64,000 bases of DNA, taken from positions 51,508-115,507 of the forward strand of contig CALKGM010000001.1 of assembly GCA_938084675.1 (NCBI GenBank). Direction: 5' to 3'. The notes below the pieces were generated by a model. That model was given only the letters and a program-made list of their open reading frames with translations. It made no database searches and was not told the origin of the DNA. Made by a program: the position numbers and the translations under genes. Origin of the DNA: Candidatus Poseidoniaceae archaeon. GTDB lineage: Archaea; Thermoplasmatota; Poseidoniia; Poseidoniales; Poseidoniaceae. Of this stretch, positions 7,714-17,660 are shown piece by piece (position 1 is the first letter of the stretch; the number at the start of each line of letters is the position of its first letter).

Positions 7714-10539
7714 TCATCGGAGTCGATTCACTCGTGCAAGGAGTCCACTCGGTTCTTCATCGGCCTGTATCTCAACTTCCACTTCAGGCTCGGCAGGGGC
7801 TACTCCGCTTTGATGAGCAGCACCTGTGCTCCGGGAACGAACCGCATACACGAGAAGGCTCGCCAAAATGGCTAGAAGAACTCCTGCAGTGAGCAGGCTC
7901 GTCTGCACATTAATTGAAGAGCCCGTAGACTCTTCATCCTGTGAGTTGGTATCGGCCGTTGACGTCGTCAAATCAAGGGCGTAAGTGGCCACTACGTCTC
8001 GGTCTAATTCGTCATCATGAACCTTAAGTTTCACCATTACAATATCGCCCACATCTGATGAGATTGGGATTAATGTCACGCATTGAGCAGTAGAAGTTCC
8101 TTCATTCAAACATGAATGGCTGACGTCAACCTCTTGCTCGCCTAAGAATACCGTTGCATTGGTATTCAGAACTCCATCAACATCTGAAACACTCCATTGC
8201 ATTGTTGCAGTGTTGCTATCAGTAACACGTTGTATGCTCGTCACCGTTGCAAAAGGAAGGTCCCCTACTGGCGTTACTGTGATTGTTAGCGGATGAGTGT
8301 AGGAGGTTGTTCCGTCTGTGACATTGATCCAAACCATTTCAAATTGGCCATTGAAATCTTGCTGCGGAGTAATGAGAAATTCATTCAAAACCCGTTGAAC
8401 TGACAGTTCTGAATGGCCATGGGATGATGACCAAGAAAGGACATCTCCATCAATATCGTAGGCCATCAAGGTGAGGTTGAGAACGTGAGTTGAATCTTCA
8501 TCCATTGTGATATTAGCCCAAGCAGATTCGTTGATGGTTATTGGGTCGTCCACCGACTCTACAAGAACTGGAATCTCCAACTCAATCCCGGGCGTCGTGC
8601 CATCACCTACCAACGCGTCCAGAACTACAGCTCCGTATTGGTTAGGAAGGGGTGATAAGGTGAGAATGCCGTTTTCCACCGAGAACATTACGGGACCCTC
8701 TGCTCCTGAATTTGCTCCGTTGACCGATACGAGAAGTGATTGTCCTTCGGGGTCGAGAACCACGTCGCTGAAATCAAAATCAAGATTGAATCCATCTTCA
8801 AACAGGACCTGTTGAGGGACTGTCCCGATTTGAACTACCGGGTCGTCAACCGGGGAAAGAAATACACGAAGCGTGATGTTCTGTTCGTCAACAACTCCAC
8901 CATCACTTCTTAGTTTCAACTCAAGTGAACATTCACCTAGCCATTCTTCTTCTATTGCGTGATTGACTTCAACAGTGAGTCCATCTCCACCTAATGTCAC
9001 CCCGAAGTGGGATGAATTGGGGCCGAACAACGTTGCATCAACCGCACGGACAAGTGTACCGTCAGAGTCGGTTGCAGCGTCGGCAATATTGAAAATTGTA
9101 CTTCCATGTTGAGGTAAATAAATCGTTGGAGGTGGAGTTGTAACAATCATAGGAGTGTTGGTCCTTGCGACCATGAACTCTACTGTTGAAGGAGCACCTT
9201 CCACCGAAATACGCATCCAAGCCTTGTGAGACCCAGGAGCTACGGGGGCCATAGGAAATTCACACAACGCCGTACCGTTGACTGCAAGTGAACCGTTCGC
9301 CGGCCATGATTCATCAACCCAACCGCAATCGACACTCACATCGTAATTCCCTGGCAGTTCTGTGTAGTTCACACCGTCCCGTAACGTCCAATTGCTTTGT
9401 ATCACAAATGTTTGTGTTGCATTCAGGGCATTTTGGGTATCAGGTGAAAAGGTCGTGTTGTTGAGAATAATGAAAGAACTTTGCTCAAGATTTTCGTCAA
9501 CATAGGCATTTTGATCACTCACAATATGGGCTCCTTCAGCCCGATTAAACGCATCACGAAAACGGTCAATTTCACCGTATAATACTGCATCAAGGTAAGC
9601 GATAACATGTTGAGAACTCAATTCAATTTGGGCACTTTGGCTCATCGTTGCATCCCCGTCGCTTTCAAAGAATGACTGAGAATCTTGAAACTGGTAGTGA
9701 TTTGCACCCAAAAGATGCATCCAGTGCCAACCGTACCCTCCTGCATCCTCAAGCCGCTCCATTGTAACTGTGGATGGAGCCACTTCATCTACAGTTCCGG
9801 TGATAAAGAATCCAGTGTTTGGTGAAGGGAAAACAGGAGAATATGATGGATTGAACCAGTCGTTATTTGAATTGAAACCATCCAAATCAAGACCAAGGCC
9901 GAACAAACTTCGAGGAGGTTGAACAGTATCTGCACGTTGACTTAGATTGAAGTAAGGAATCGCAACGTAAGCCGCCGCAGCACCCTTCCCATGACCGCCT
10001 ACACCCCAATGGTCCACGTCGATATTGCCTGCACTCCCCATTACACGGAGATTGGTTTGGTTTTGAGATTCCATGACCTCTATGATGTCGGTGAGTAGGC
10101 TCAATGTTTCTTCAACATCGGTCTCGTCTTGCATCGGTTGTGTCACGACAACGATGAAACCACGCTTGGCTAATTCTTCAACAAAAAGCGTGTAAGCATC
10201 TATGTTTTCCCCGGAATCTCCAATAAATACCGTCCAAGGAAATGGCCCGTTACCAGCCATATCCTTATCTTCCCCATCATTCATTGCCGGATATACCATT
10301 CTCACTTCAGGTGAAAACACTCCGTCAAGGCGAAATTCAGTCCAACCAACTGGAAAATCTACTCCATCGTGGCGCTCTTCGAAATTGGGATTCTCCGTCA
10401 AGAGAGCCGAACAAGGTGCTGCAAACATCAGCACGGCTAATACTATCCCGACCCAACGTTGGGGAATCATCGGCACCATATTCACGTCTTCCCCCTTTTG
10501 TTCCCTCTCCTTAGAGGCTTCGCTGTCATGCATATTCAC
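7714..10539 (-). CDS. secreted/surface protein: alpha/beta-hydrolase-like N-terminal domain, cadherin-like repeats, C-terminal TM
   Basis: Signal peptide VGIVLAVLMFAAPCSA; hydrolase-like region with GHGKG; cadherin/tandem-type repeats (SPVDDPVVQ, VDDPITIN); TM LLTAGVLLAILASLLVYAV. Confidence 0.8.
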   Translation of the reverse strand: MNMHDSEASKEREQKGEDVNMVPMIPQRWVGIVLAVLMFAAPCSALLTENPNFEERHDGVDFPVGWTEFRLDGVFSPEVRMVYPAMNDGEDKDMAGNGPFPWTVFIGDSGENIDAYTLFVEELAKRGFIVVVTQPMQDETDVEETLSLLTDIIEVMESQNQTNLRVMGSAGNIDVDHWGVGGHGKGAAAAYVAIPYFNLSQRADTVQPPRSLFGLGLDLDGFNSNNDWFNPSYSPVFPSPNTGFFITGTVDEVAPSTVTMERLEDAGGYGWHWMHLLGANHYQFQDSQSFFESDGDATMSQSAQIELSSQHVIAYLDAVLYGEIDRFRDAFNRAEGAHIVSDQNAYVDENLEQSSFIILNNTTFSPDTQNALNATQTFVIQSNWTLRDGVNYTELPGNYDVSVDCGWVDESWPANGSLAVNGTALCEFPMAPVAPGSHKAWMRISVEGAPSTVEFMVARTNTPMIVTTPPPTIYLPQHGSTIFNIADAATDSDGTLVRAVDATLFGPNSSHFGVTLGGDGLTVEVNHAIEEEWLGECSLELKLRSDGGVVDEQNITLRVFLSPVDDPVVQIGTVPQQVLFEDGFNLDFDFSDVVLDPEGQSLLVSVNGANSGAEGPVMFSVENGILTLSPLPNQYGAVVLDALVGDGTTPGIELEIPVLVESVDDPITINESAWANITMDEDSTHVLNLTLMAYDIDGDVLSWSSSHGHSELSVQRVLNEFLITPQQDFNGQFEMVWINVTDGTTSYTHPLTITVTPVGDLPFATVTSIQRVTDSNTATMQWSVSDVDGVLNTNATVFLGEQEVDVSHSCLNEGTSTAQCVTLIPISSDVGDIVMVKLKVHDDELDRDVVATYALDLTTSTADTNSQDEESTGSSINVQTSLLTAGVLLAILASLLVYAVRSRSTGAAHQSGVAPAEPEVEVEIQADEEPSGLLARVNRLR

Positions 10540-11533
10540 TTAGAGTGGTTTCGGCGACAATCAATCGATTCAACAACAACTCAAGAGAAGGAAGGTCGGC
10601 TTTTCGCTCAGGTGCCCAAAGGTGCTTCCAACACGCAAGATGTTGAGCAACGAGCAACCATCGCCCGTCCAAAGGCATCGCAAGTATTCGATCAACTCGT
10701 TCGTCCAACTCACCTCCCATGGCAGAATAAGAAGCATGGAGAAGCACATCTACATCAAAAACAGGCGTCCCAGATTCAAAATTCACAACAACATCAGGTT
10801 CTTGGGATGTTAACGAATCCACCCACGGACCGTCTCCGAGTTCACGTTTACCCCCCAAAAGATGGATCTGCCCTCCATTTTGGGACCAAGCGAGAGCTGT
10901 TGAACGCGCAGCACCTCCACCACCCAGTAATCCGAGAACGTTACCGCGAGGATGAAATCCATGATGCGCCATAACATTGCAAAGCCCGAGACCGTCAAAA
11001 CCAGCACTCCACCAGCCTTTTCCGTCCCACCGAAGAGCATTGATACTCTTGATTTCCCGCGAGTGATCAACGCAAATCACAGCCCCGGAGTCCAATTGAT
11101 GTTTGAGTGGTGAGGTCAAATTCATCCAAATCTCGTTTTCAAACATCCGGGTTGGAAGGTTTTGAGCATGCTTGGGAGGAACTTGGCCAACAAACACCTC
11201 GCCTTTAGGGGCAAGCGCGGCTGCAGGAATTTTCACTGCTCGTGCCGCGGCAACTGCTTTGTCCAAAAGAGCAGTTGTTCTAAATGTTCCAAAAACGGCT
11301 TGTGTCAGGTCCCACTCTTGAGGATGAGGTACCGAACCCGCGTACCCCCAAGCCAAAGCGTCTGAAATAGAAGGAACGTCCACAAGTTCCATCTTGAGCA
11401 TCATTGAACGCCCTGACAAATGGAGATGGTCGCATACCAATGACATCAACAGCGGAGACAAACTGTGCCTGATGGGCGAACCCGCAATCCCATACCGGAT
11501 TTCGCCCATGATTCCCCGATTACTTTCGGTCAT
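10526..11533 (-). CDS. aroE: shikimate dehydrogenase family protein
   Basis: N-terminal GIAGSPIRHSLSPLLM, MNLTSPLKHQL (catalytic Lys region), Rossmann-type GLLGGGGAARSTALAW. Start may be at the internal MGEIRYG (11509). Confidence 0.8.
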   Translation of the reverse strand: MTESNRGIMGEIRYGIAGSPIRHSLSPLLMSLVCDHLHLSGRSMMLKMELVDVPSISDALAWGYAGSVPHPQEWDLTQAVFGTFRTTALLDKAVAAARAVKIPAAALAPKGEVFVGQVPPKHAQNLPTRMFENEIWMNLTSPLKHQLDSGAVICVDHSREIKSINALRWDGKGWWSAGFDGLGLCNVMAHHGFHPRGNVLGLLGGGGAARSTALAWSQNGGQIHLLGGKRELGDGPWVDSLTSQEPDVVVNFESGTPVFDVDVLLHASYSAMGGELDERVDRILAMPLDGRWLLVAQHLACWKHLWAPERKADLPSLELLLNRLIVAETTLSEYA

Positions 11534-11631
11534 TTCAACTCATTCATGCTGTTTGACGAACAGTGAATTGGAATTCTTGTTCAGCGATTACGGGAGAACA
11601 TTAAAAGGAGAGCCCCCGTTCAAAAAACAGC

Positions 11632-12009
11632 ATGGACACCCTCATCTCCCAGGCGAATAAGCAATCCAAATTTGGACAATTGATGTTTGGGCTCCTCAGC
11701 ATGTACCTCTCGTTGGCCAGCTACCAGCAATTTGAGAAAGCACTCGGAGATGTATTTGGAGCCGCACCAGCCGTCATCATAGGAACCATTTTGCTTGCAG
11801 GCTATCAAATCATCAAAATCGATAAGAAAAATGAGCTGGAGGGTGGTTATATCACCAACCCATACACTCAAATCATCAAGAATAACTTGGGTACTTACGA
11901 AGTGATAGAGACCAATCAAGAGCAACAACGATCATCAAAATTAGGGATGCTTATTACAGTCGGATTCATCATTTGGGCTTGTGAGCGAACATGGGCAAAC
12001 GTACTGTGA
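11632..12009 (+). CDS. small membrane protein, hypothetical
   Basis: ORF with ATG, hydrophobic segments, co-directional and overlapping the next ORF. Confidence 0.65.
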   Translation: MDTLISQANKQSKFGQLMFGLLSMYLSLASYQQFEKALGDVFGAAPAVIIGTILLAGYQIIKIDKKNELEGGYITNPYTQIIKNNLGTYEVIETNQEQQRSSKLGMLITVGFIIWACERTWANVL

Positions 12010-12287
12010 TGACAATGAGCGGCCTTGGAGACGTCTTTCTCATGAAAGACAAAGTGAATGAAGGTACAAACATCTATGCGATGGTCCTTGAAAAGGCTTC
12101 AATTCTCCTTTCGCTACTCATTGTCCTCGCCACTGCCTGGGCACTCAATCTACCAGCATGGGGAATAGGTCTAGCAGTAGGCTTTTCTCTGGGACCAATT
12201 GTTTACGGCCATTACTACGTCCTCTACATACGTCCCGCTATAAAAGCGGGCAAAGTATCAAAGCGTAACACTGACTCGCAAGACTAA
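11991..12287 (+). CDS. small membrane protein, hypothetical
   Basis: Two hydrophobic segments; compact operon spacing. Confidence 0.7.
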   Translation: MGKRTVMTMSGLGDVFLMKDKVNEGTNIYAMVLEKASILLSLLIVLATAWALNLPAWGIGLAVGFSLGPIVYGHYYVLYIRPAIKAGKVSKRNTDSQD

Positions 12288-12296
12288 GGTGAACCG

Positions 12297-12920
12297 ATGC
12301 TCGACTCAATTCTCGGTTTTTTCGGTCTTGAAGGAATCACAGGCGTTGATGTTCTTTTCGCAGCATGTGCCATCATTGGGACCATCCTGTTCCTGCTCTA
12401 CTTCGTGATCGTGATGCTTACGGGAGCCGCAGATGGAATGCTTGAAGTCGCTGGTTTTGACTTTGAAATGGACGCTGCTGGCGTATTCCACATGTTTACC
12501 CTCCAAGGCTTACTGAGTTTCATCATGATGTTTGGGATTTTTGGACTCGCAGTATCCCAATCCGGCAATAACACCAGTGCGGTTTTAGCCGTATTAGCAG
12601 GTACCGCTGCTGGAACAGCCTCAATGTACCTCGTTGCAAAAGTATTCCAGGCCATGCAAAGTTTGGAGTCTGATGGAACCGTTGTCCATAACAAAGCCCT
12701 TGGCGCTAGAGGAACCGTATACCGTCGCATCGACCCGAACAAACCAGGGCAAGTACAAGTTGAATTCCAGGGTGCGCTGCGCACCATGTCTGCTCGTTCA
12801 GACGACGATGCAGCAACCCTTGAAACCGGGTCATTGATTGAGGTTGTGGATACGATCGGAGAAATTCTTATCGTAGCACCCCTTGACCGAAAGGCCCCCA
12901 CAAGAAAAGAAGAGGAATAA
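12297..12920 (+). CDS. NfeD/YuaF-like membrane protein with C-terminal OB-like domain
   Basis: N-terminal TM helices then a small beta domain (NKALGARGTVYRRIDPNKPGQVQVEFQGALRTMSARSDD...); directly precedes flotillin. Confidence 0.75.
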   Translation: MLDSILGFFGLEGITGVDVLFAACAIIGTILFLLYFVIVMLTGAADGMLEVAGFDFEMDAAGVFHMFTLQGLLSFIMMFGIFGLAVSQSGNNTSAVLAVLAGTAAGTASMYLVAKVFQAMQSLESDGTVVHNKALGARGTVYRRIDPNKPGQVQVEFQGALRTMSARSDDDAATLETGSLIEVVDTIGEILIVAPLDRKAPTRKEEE

Positions 12921-12922
12921 TT

Positions 12923-14317
12923 ATGGCAGACATTGTTGGAACATTGATACTTATCGGAACTGGACTTTTTGTTTTCGTGTTGCTTGCAACCGTTTACATC
13001 GCAGCAAACAGATACAAACTCGCACCTTCAGATAAAATTCTGGTCGTTTACGGTAACGTCAAAGGATCAGGCGCAGCAGCATGTTACCACGGTGGTGGTC
13101 GAATTGTGTGGCCGCTGATTCAAAATTATGCCATGCTTGACTTGAAGCCCCTCACCATCAACATCAATTTGGAACACGCCCTTTCTCAGCAAAACATTCG
13201 TATCAACGTTCCATCTACCTTTACCATCGGTATCTCAACAGAACCGTCCATTATGCAAAACGCTGCAGAACGTTTGCTCAACCTCCCGCCCCAACAAATA
13301 GAAGACATGGCCAAGGAAATTATCTTTGGACAACTCCGTCTAACGGTTGCGTCGTTAACCATTGAAGAAATCAATCAAGACCGTGAAGCATTCCTTTCGT
13401 TGGTTGCTAACAACGTGGACACAGAATTGCACAAGATTGGACTTTACCTCATCAACGTCAACATCACCGACATTACTGATGAGGCTGACTACATCAAGTC
13501 CATCGGTGCCAAGGCAGCAGCCGAAGCGATTGCAGCGGCAGATGTTGACCGTGCAAACGCAACTCGGCAAGGTGCAGTTGGACAAGCCGTCGCAAACCGA
13601 GAGCGTGAGATTGAAGTCGCCAAGAACCAAGCTGCCTCTGACAAGGGTCAGAAGTCCGCTGAATCCGACCGTCGTATTTTCGTACAGCAACAAGAAGCAC
13701 AAGCGGTCGAAGGAGAGAACATATCTCGTGCTGACATCGCATCCTACAACGCAGACCTCGCCGAGCGCGAGGCATCAGCCTACCAACGTTCTGAAGTTGC
13801 AAAGCGTGTTGCCCAAGTTGAAATTGAGAAGGCTCAATATGAGTTTGAAGGACAGCGTCTTCGTGCTGAAGAAATTGCTCGTGAAGAAGTTTCCAAGCAA
13901 CAGATAGAGATTGCTGCTGAAGCCGAAGCCGAACGCCAACGCCGAATTGCAAGAGGTCTTGCTGACGCAACCCTCGCAGCATACAATGCTGAAGCAGAAG
14001 GACAGCGAGCGGTACTTGAAGCGAAAGCCGAAGGATATGCAAAGTTGGTCAAGAGTGCTGGCGGCGATGCAAAGGCAGCGGCAACCCTACTCATGGTTGA
14101 GAAGATCGAAGAATTGGTCGCTCGCCAAACTGAAGCAATTGCAAACTTGAAGATTGACAAGATCACTGTTTGGGACTCAGGCAACAACAGCGAAGGAGGC
14201 GGCTCAACATCCAACTTCGTGTCATCGTTGATGCAAAGCCTACCTCCTGTTCATGACGTCGCCAAGATGGCTGGCATTGAACTGCCTGAATATCTGGGCG
14301 CAATGAAGGACGAATGA
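12923..14317 (+). CDS. flotillin family (SPFH domain) protein
   Basis: N-terminal TM, SPFH region (MLDLKPLTININLEHALSQQNIRINVP), long Ala/Glu-rich coiled coil. Confidence 0.93.
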   Translation: MADIVGTLILIGTGLFVFVLLATVYIAANRYKLAPSDKILVVYGNVKGSGAAACYHGGGRIVWPLIQNYAMLDLKPLTININLEHALSQQNIRINVPSTFTIGISTEPSIMQNAAERLLNLPPQQIEDMAKEIIFGQLRLTVASLTIEEINQDREAFLSLVANNVDTELHKIGLYLINVNITDITDEADYIKSIGAKAAAEAIAAADVDRANATRQGAVGQAVANREREIEVAKNQAASDKGQKSAESDRRIFVQQQEAQAVEGENISRADIASYNADLAEREASAYQRSEVAKRVAQVEIEKAQYEFEGQRLRAEEIAREEVSKQQIEIAAEAEAERQRRIARGLADATLAAYNAEAEGQRAVLEAKAEGYAKLVKSAGGDAKAAATLLMVEKIEELVARQTEAIANLKIDKITVWDSGNNSEGGGSTSNFVSSLMQSLPPVHDVAKMAGIELPEYLGAMKDE

Positions 14318-14415
14318 AGTCCATCCGCAGGCTTGACTGGGCTGGAAAATCGCCCTTGAACCACGAGATGAAGCGACGGCTTCAAAGGCTTAACGATACG
14401 CAAAGGCGTTCATGA
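14314..14415 (+). CDS. candidate 33-aa basic microprotein MKSIRRLDWAGKSPLNHEMKRRLQRLNDTQRRS
   Basis: ATG overlaps the flotillin stop (ATGA, 14314-14317) and its TGA overlaps the fhs start (ATGA, 14412-14415). Below the ORF-track length cutoff. Confidence 0.45.
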   Translation: MKSIRRLDWAGKSPLNHEMKRRLQRLNDTQRRS

Positions 14416-16127
14416 CCAGTGACCTTGAGATTGCACGAGCGGCAAAAATGGAACCCATTGAAGCCATCGCTTGGAAATTAGGTATCTCTTCGCACGAGAT
14501 TTTCCCGATGAGCCAAGGCGTGGCCAAAATCACGTGGGACGCCCTAAAAAGTCGATTTAACAAGGCTCAAGGAAACTTGATCCTCGTGACATCAGTCAAC
14601 CCGACTCCGTTTGGGGAAGGAAAAACCGTAACAACGATTGGACTGACTCAGGCTCTCTGCCACATAGGACAATCCGCTACATGCGTGATTCGTGAACCTT
14701 CCATGGGACCCGTGTTTGGAATCAAAGGAGGCGCTGCTGGAGGCGGTCATGCTCAGGTACTCCCCATGGAGGACATCAACCTCCACCTTACTGGAGATTT
14801 ACACGCCGTCACCTCTGCACATAATCTTCTTTCAGCATTAATTGATAATCACCTCAAACACGGAAATGAATCCAAACTCGACCCTTCCCGAATCTCGTGG
14901 CCCCGTGTCATTGACATGAACGACCGTTCACTTCGCCAAGTGACAGTTGGCCTTGGTGGACCTGCGAACGGTTTGGTCCGAGAAGACCGTTTTGACATCA
15001 CTGCTGCAAGCGAAGTTATGGCCATCTTGGTATTAGCAAGCGACTATGCAGACTTGAGAAAGCGTCTCGGAGAAATCGTAGTCGGAACGTCCACAGAGGG
15101 GAATCCTGTCAAAGCTAACCAGATTGGTGGTGCTGGGGCAATGGCTCTCCTGCTCCGTCAAGCATTCCTACCCAACCTCGCCCAAACGCTTGAAGGGAAT
15201 CCTGCATTTATTCACGGCGGTCCTTTTGCAAACATAGCTCATGGAAACTCAAGCATCATTGCGGACAGAATGGCCCTCGCAAGTGCAGATTTCGTTGTAA
15301 CAGAGGCCGGTTTTGGTTCTGACATGGGTGCAGAGAAATTCATGCACATTAAGGCAGCAACTTCTGGGAAAGCACCCGATTGTGTCGTCATGAACGTTAC
15401 CGTTCGCTCGATGAAACTTCATGGAGGGGCATTTGGCGATAGAGGTGGAATTCGCCCTGATAAGGCAACTCTAGAAGCAGAGAATGTCAAAGCGACCGTT
15501 ACAGGTGCTCGGACAAATCTTGACCGTCATATCCGAAACATGGCAGCATTTGGCATACCTGTAGTGGTCTCAATTAACAAATTCGCATCCGATACAGACG
15601 CAGAAATAAGTGCAATCCGTGATGCAGCACATGAAAGTGGAGCAACTTCTGTTTGCATTACTGAGGTACATGCGAATGGTGGAGAAGGAGGTAAAGAACT
15701 CGCTCAAGCCGTTGTTAAGGCTGTGCAGAACCACATCGCATCCGGTCGGCCGTTCGTACCGTTGTTTGAACCTGAGGTTGATGTTTTGGAGAAAGCAACT
15801 GCTATAGCAACTCGCATGTACAAAGCAAATGGAATTTCAATGACGGCAAAAGCAAAGCGTGAACTTGACCGAATTCGTTCGTGGGGATATGGAAACTTGC
15901 CCGTCTGCATGGCAAAGACCCAATATTCGTTTTCTCATGATGCAGGTTTACTCGGCGCCCCAACTGGATTTACCGTTCCAATAGGAGAATTCCGACTTAA
16001 TGCAGGCGCTGGATTCATTGTCGCTGTCCTAGGCAACATGATGACCATGCCGGGCCTACCCAAGCGTCCAGCAGCACTTGACATGGACATGGATGAAAAC
16101 GGCAACCTCTTGGGTGTATTTGGGTGA
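14412..16127 (+). CDS. fhs: formate--tetrahydrofolate ligase
   Basis: Motifs ILVTSVNPTPFGEGKTVTTIGL, REPSMGPVFGIKGGAAGGGHAQVLPMEDINLHLTGD. Confidence 0.97.
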   Translation: MTSDLEIARAAKMEPIEAIAWKLGISSHEIFPMSQGVAKITWDALKSRFNKAQGNLILVTSVNPTPFGEGKTVTTIGLTQALCHIGQSATCVIREPSMGPVFGIKGGAAGGGHAQVLPMEDINLHLTGDLHAVTSAHNLLSALIDNHLKHGNESKLDPSRISWPRVIDMNDRSLRQVTVGLGGPANGLVREDRFDITAASEVMAILVLASDYADLRKRLGEIVVGTSTEGNPVKANQIGGAGAMALLLRQAFLPNLAQTLEGNPAFIHGGPFANIAHGNSSIIADRMALASADFVVTEAGFGSDMGAEKFMHIKAATSGKAPDCVVMNVTVRSMKLHGGAFGDRGGIRPDKATLEAENVKATVTGARTNLDRHIRNMAAFGIPVVVSINKFASDTDAEISAIRDAAHESGATSVCITEVHANGGEGGKELAQAVVKAVQNHIASGRPFVPLFEPEVDVLEKATAIATRMYKANGISMTAKAKRELDRIRSWGYGNLPVCMAKTQYSFSHDAGLLGAPTGFTVPIGEFRLNAGAGFIVAVLGNMMTMPGLPKRPAALDMDMDENGNLLGVFG

Positions 16128-16131
16128 AGCA

Positions 16132-17196
16132 ATGAACGTTCTCAAGCGGGATCAGCACGAGTGGAAACTACGTGTCGAGTCGGTTGATGACATGTGGGTC
16201 TTGGCCAGATTGATTCGCCCTGGGTATTCGTTTGCAATGCTTGGAGAACGCAGAGACCAAACAACCGGAGGTGAAGAAGGCGGTCGCTCCAAACAATCAG
16301 AGCGGAAGAAAATGTGGATTCAACTCCAGGTACAATCCGTTGAGCATCAAACATTTTCAGATACACTGCGTGTCCACGGAATCATTCAACAGGCCCCGCT
16401 TGATGTTGGACTCCACCACACACATTTGGTTGAAATCAGGGATGATGTTGTCCTTCATGCACCCAAAGGGTTCAGTTCAATGGACGTTGAATTACTGTCT
16501 GAAGCCGTATCTGCATCCAAACGAGGCCAAGTGGCATTGCTGGTTGTTGAAGGTGATGAAATGATTCTGTACTTCGTCACAGGACGAGGACTACGGGAAA
16601 GTGCCACCTGGACAATGCGGGGTGGTGGAAAGCGAGGCGACCTGCGACAAAATGAAGGCATTGCTCAACAGTTTCGTGCAACGGTCGTCAACGGGTTGAC
16701 ACAACAATTAGCCGATGAGTTACCGTTGGTAATTTGCGGCCCAGGACACAATCGTGACCGAATGATGGCGGACCTCAAAGCAGCAGGACACAAGCGCACT
16801 ATGGTCTCAATTGCAACCAGCATGGGAGGCCGGAGTGCAGCAAATGAAGTATTGCGGGAAGGTCTTGCAGGGTCACTGCTCTCCGAGCACCAGATGGTGA
16901 AGGAAATCACACTTCTTGAGGAAGCGTGGAAACGAATTTCAACCAATGGAGCGGTTGCATATGGCAGCATGAATTTGATTAAAGCCATGAATGAAGGGGC
17001 AATTGACACACTTTTAATTTCAGCAGACCTACTGAGAGACGAGACTGCCCGAATCAATGGCAAGAGTTGGGAACAGTGGGTCTCAAAACTCAAACGTCTT
17101 GGTGGAACACTGGTTCAGTGCTCAACAGACCATGATGACGGTGGCCAATTGGATGGAATGGGCGGTGCAATTGCCCTGCTAAGGTATCGGATGTGA
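16132..17196 (+). CDS. pelA: mRNA surveillance protein pelota (Dom34)
   Basis: Archaeal pelota-like N-terminal domain (LRVHGIIQ...LDVGLHHTHLVE), central domain and C-terminal GGAIALLRY. Start taken at the internal ATG 16132. Confidence 0.9.
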   Translation: MNVLKRDQHEWKLRVESVDDMWVLARLIRPGYSFAMLGERRDQTTGGEEGGRSKQSERKKMWIQLQVQSVEHQTFSDTLRVHGIIQQAPLDVGLHHTHLVEIRDDVVLHAPKGFSSMDVELLSEAVSASKRGQVALLVVEGDEMILYFVTGRGLRESATWTMRGGGKRGDLRQNEGIAQQFRATVVNGLTQQLADELPLVICGPGHNRDRMMADLKAAGHKRTMVSIATSMGGRSAANEVLREGLAGSLLSEHQMVKEITLLEEAWKRISTNGAVAYGSMNLIKAMNEGAIDTLLISADLLRDETARINGKSWEQWVSKLKRLGGTLVQCSTDHDDGGQLDGMGGAIALLRYRM

Positions 17197-17200
17197 AATA

Positions 17201-17506
17201 TTGGAAGTGATACATTTTGCAGACCTTGGAGACGCTCCGCGAGATGCACTTCAAGGAAAACGATGGCTCATCGTAAAAGTTGAGGAACTCCATCAAGCAT
17301 CAGGTGCACTGATGTTCAGTGAATTAGAAGATGTCCTCGTAGCCGTTGACCATAGAGGTTCTACTCCTGAAGAAGGACTTTGGATGAGAGCAGTACACCT
17401 CCTCCTCGTTGATGAAAACACGGATGCTGAACTGCTTCAGCAACAATCAGGCATAACCAAAGTTATCGCTCAAAACACAGACGAAATCAAGCAATTTTTG
17501 TGGTAG
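17201..17506 (+). CDS. hypothetical protein (TTG start)
   Basis: Short ORF in the pelota operon; ends one base before the opposite-strand tRNA-Val. Confidence 0.6.
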   Translation: MEVIHFADLGDAPRDALQGKRWLIVKVEELHQASGALMFSELEDVLVAVDHRGSTPEEGLWMRAVHLLLVDENTDAELLQQQSGITKVIAQNTDEIKQFLW

Positions 17507-17579
17507 TGGGACTGGAGGGACTCGAACCCTCGATCAACTCCGTGTAAGGGAGGTGTCATAGCCACTAGACCACAGACCC
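17507..17579 (-). tRNA. tRNA-Val (TAC), no encoded CCA
   Basis: GGGTCTG TG GTCT AGTGGCTA TGAC A CCTCC CTTACAC GGAGT TGATC GAGGG TTCGAGT CCCTC CAGTCCC A; anticodon TAC; mismatches at 4-69 (T/T) and 27-43 (C/T). Confidence 0.9.
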
Positions 17580-17660
17580 ATACAGCCCTGTTGGACTTCC
17601 TTTTTCAAGAGTCCGTTCAAAGGGTTAACCTCAAAACCGTTCGGCACTGAGGGTGAATCA

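Noticed and set aside
13494-14042. 182-aa Leu/Gln-rich minus-strand ORF, and 13362..13907 + / 13355..13702 -
   Set aside because: Alternative frames of the flotillin coiled-coil; composition reflects the Ala/Glu-rich true frame.
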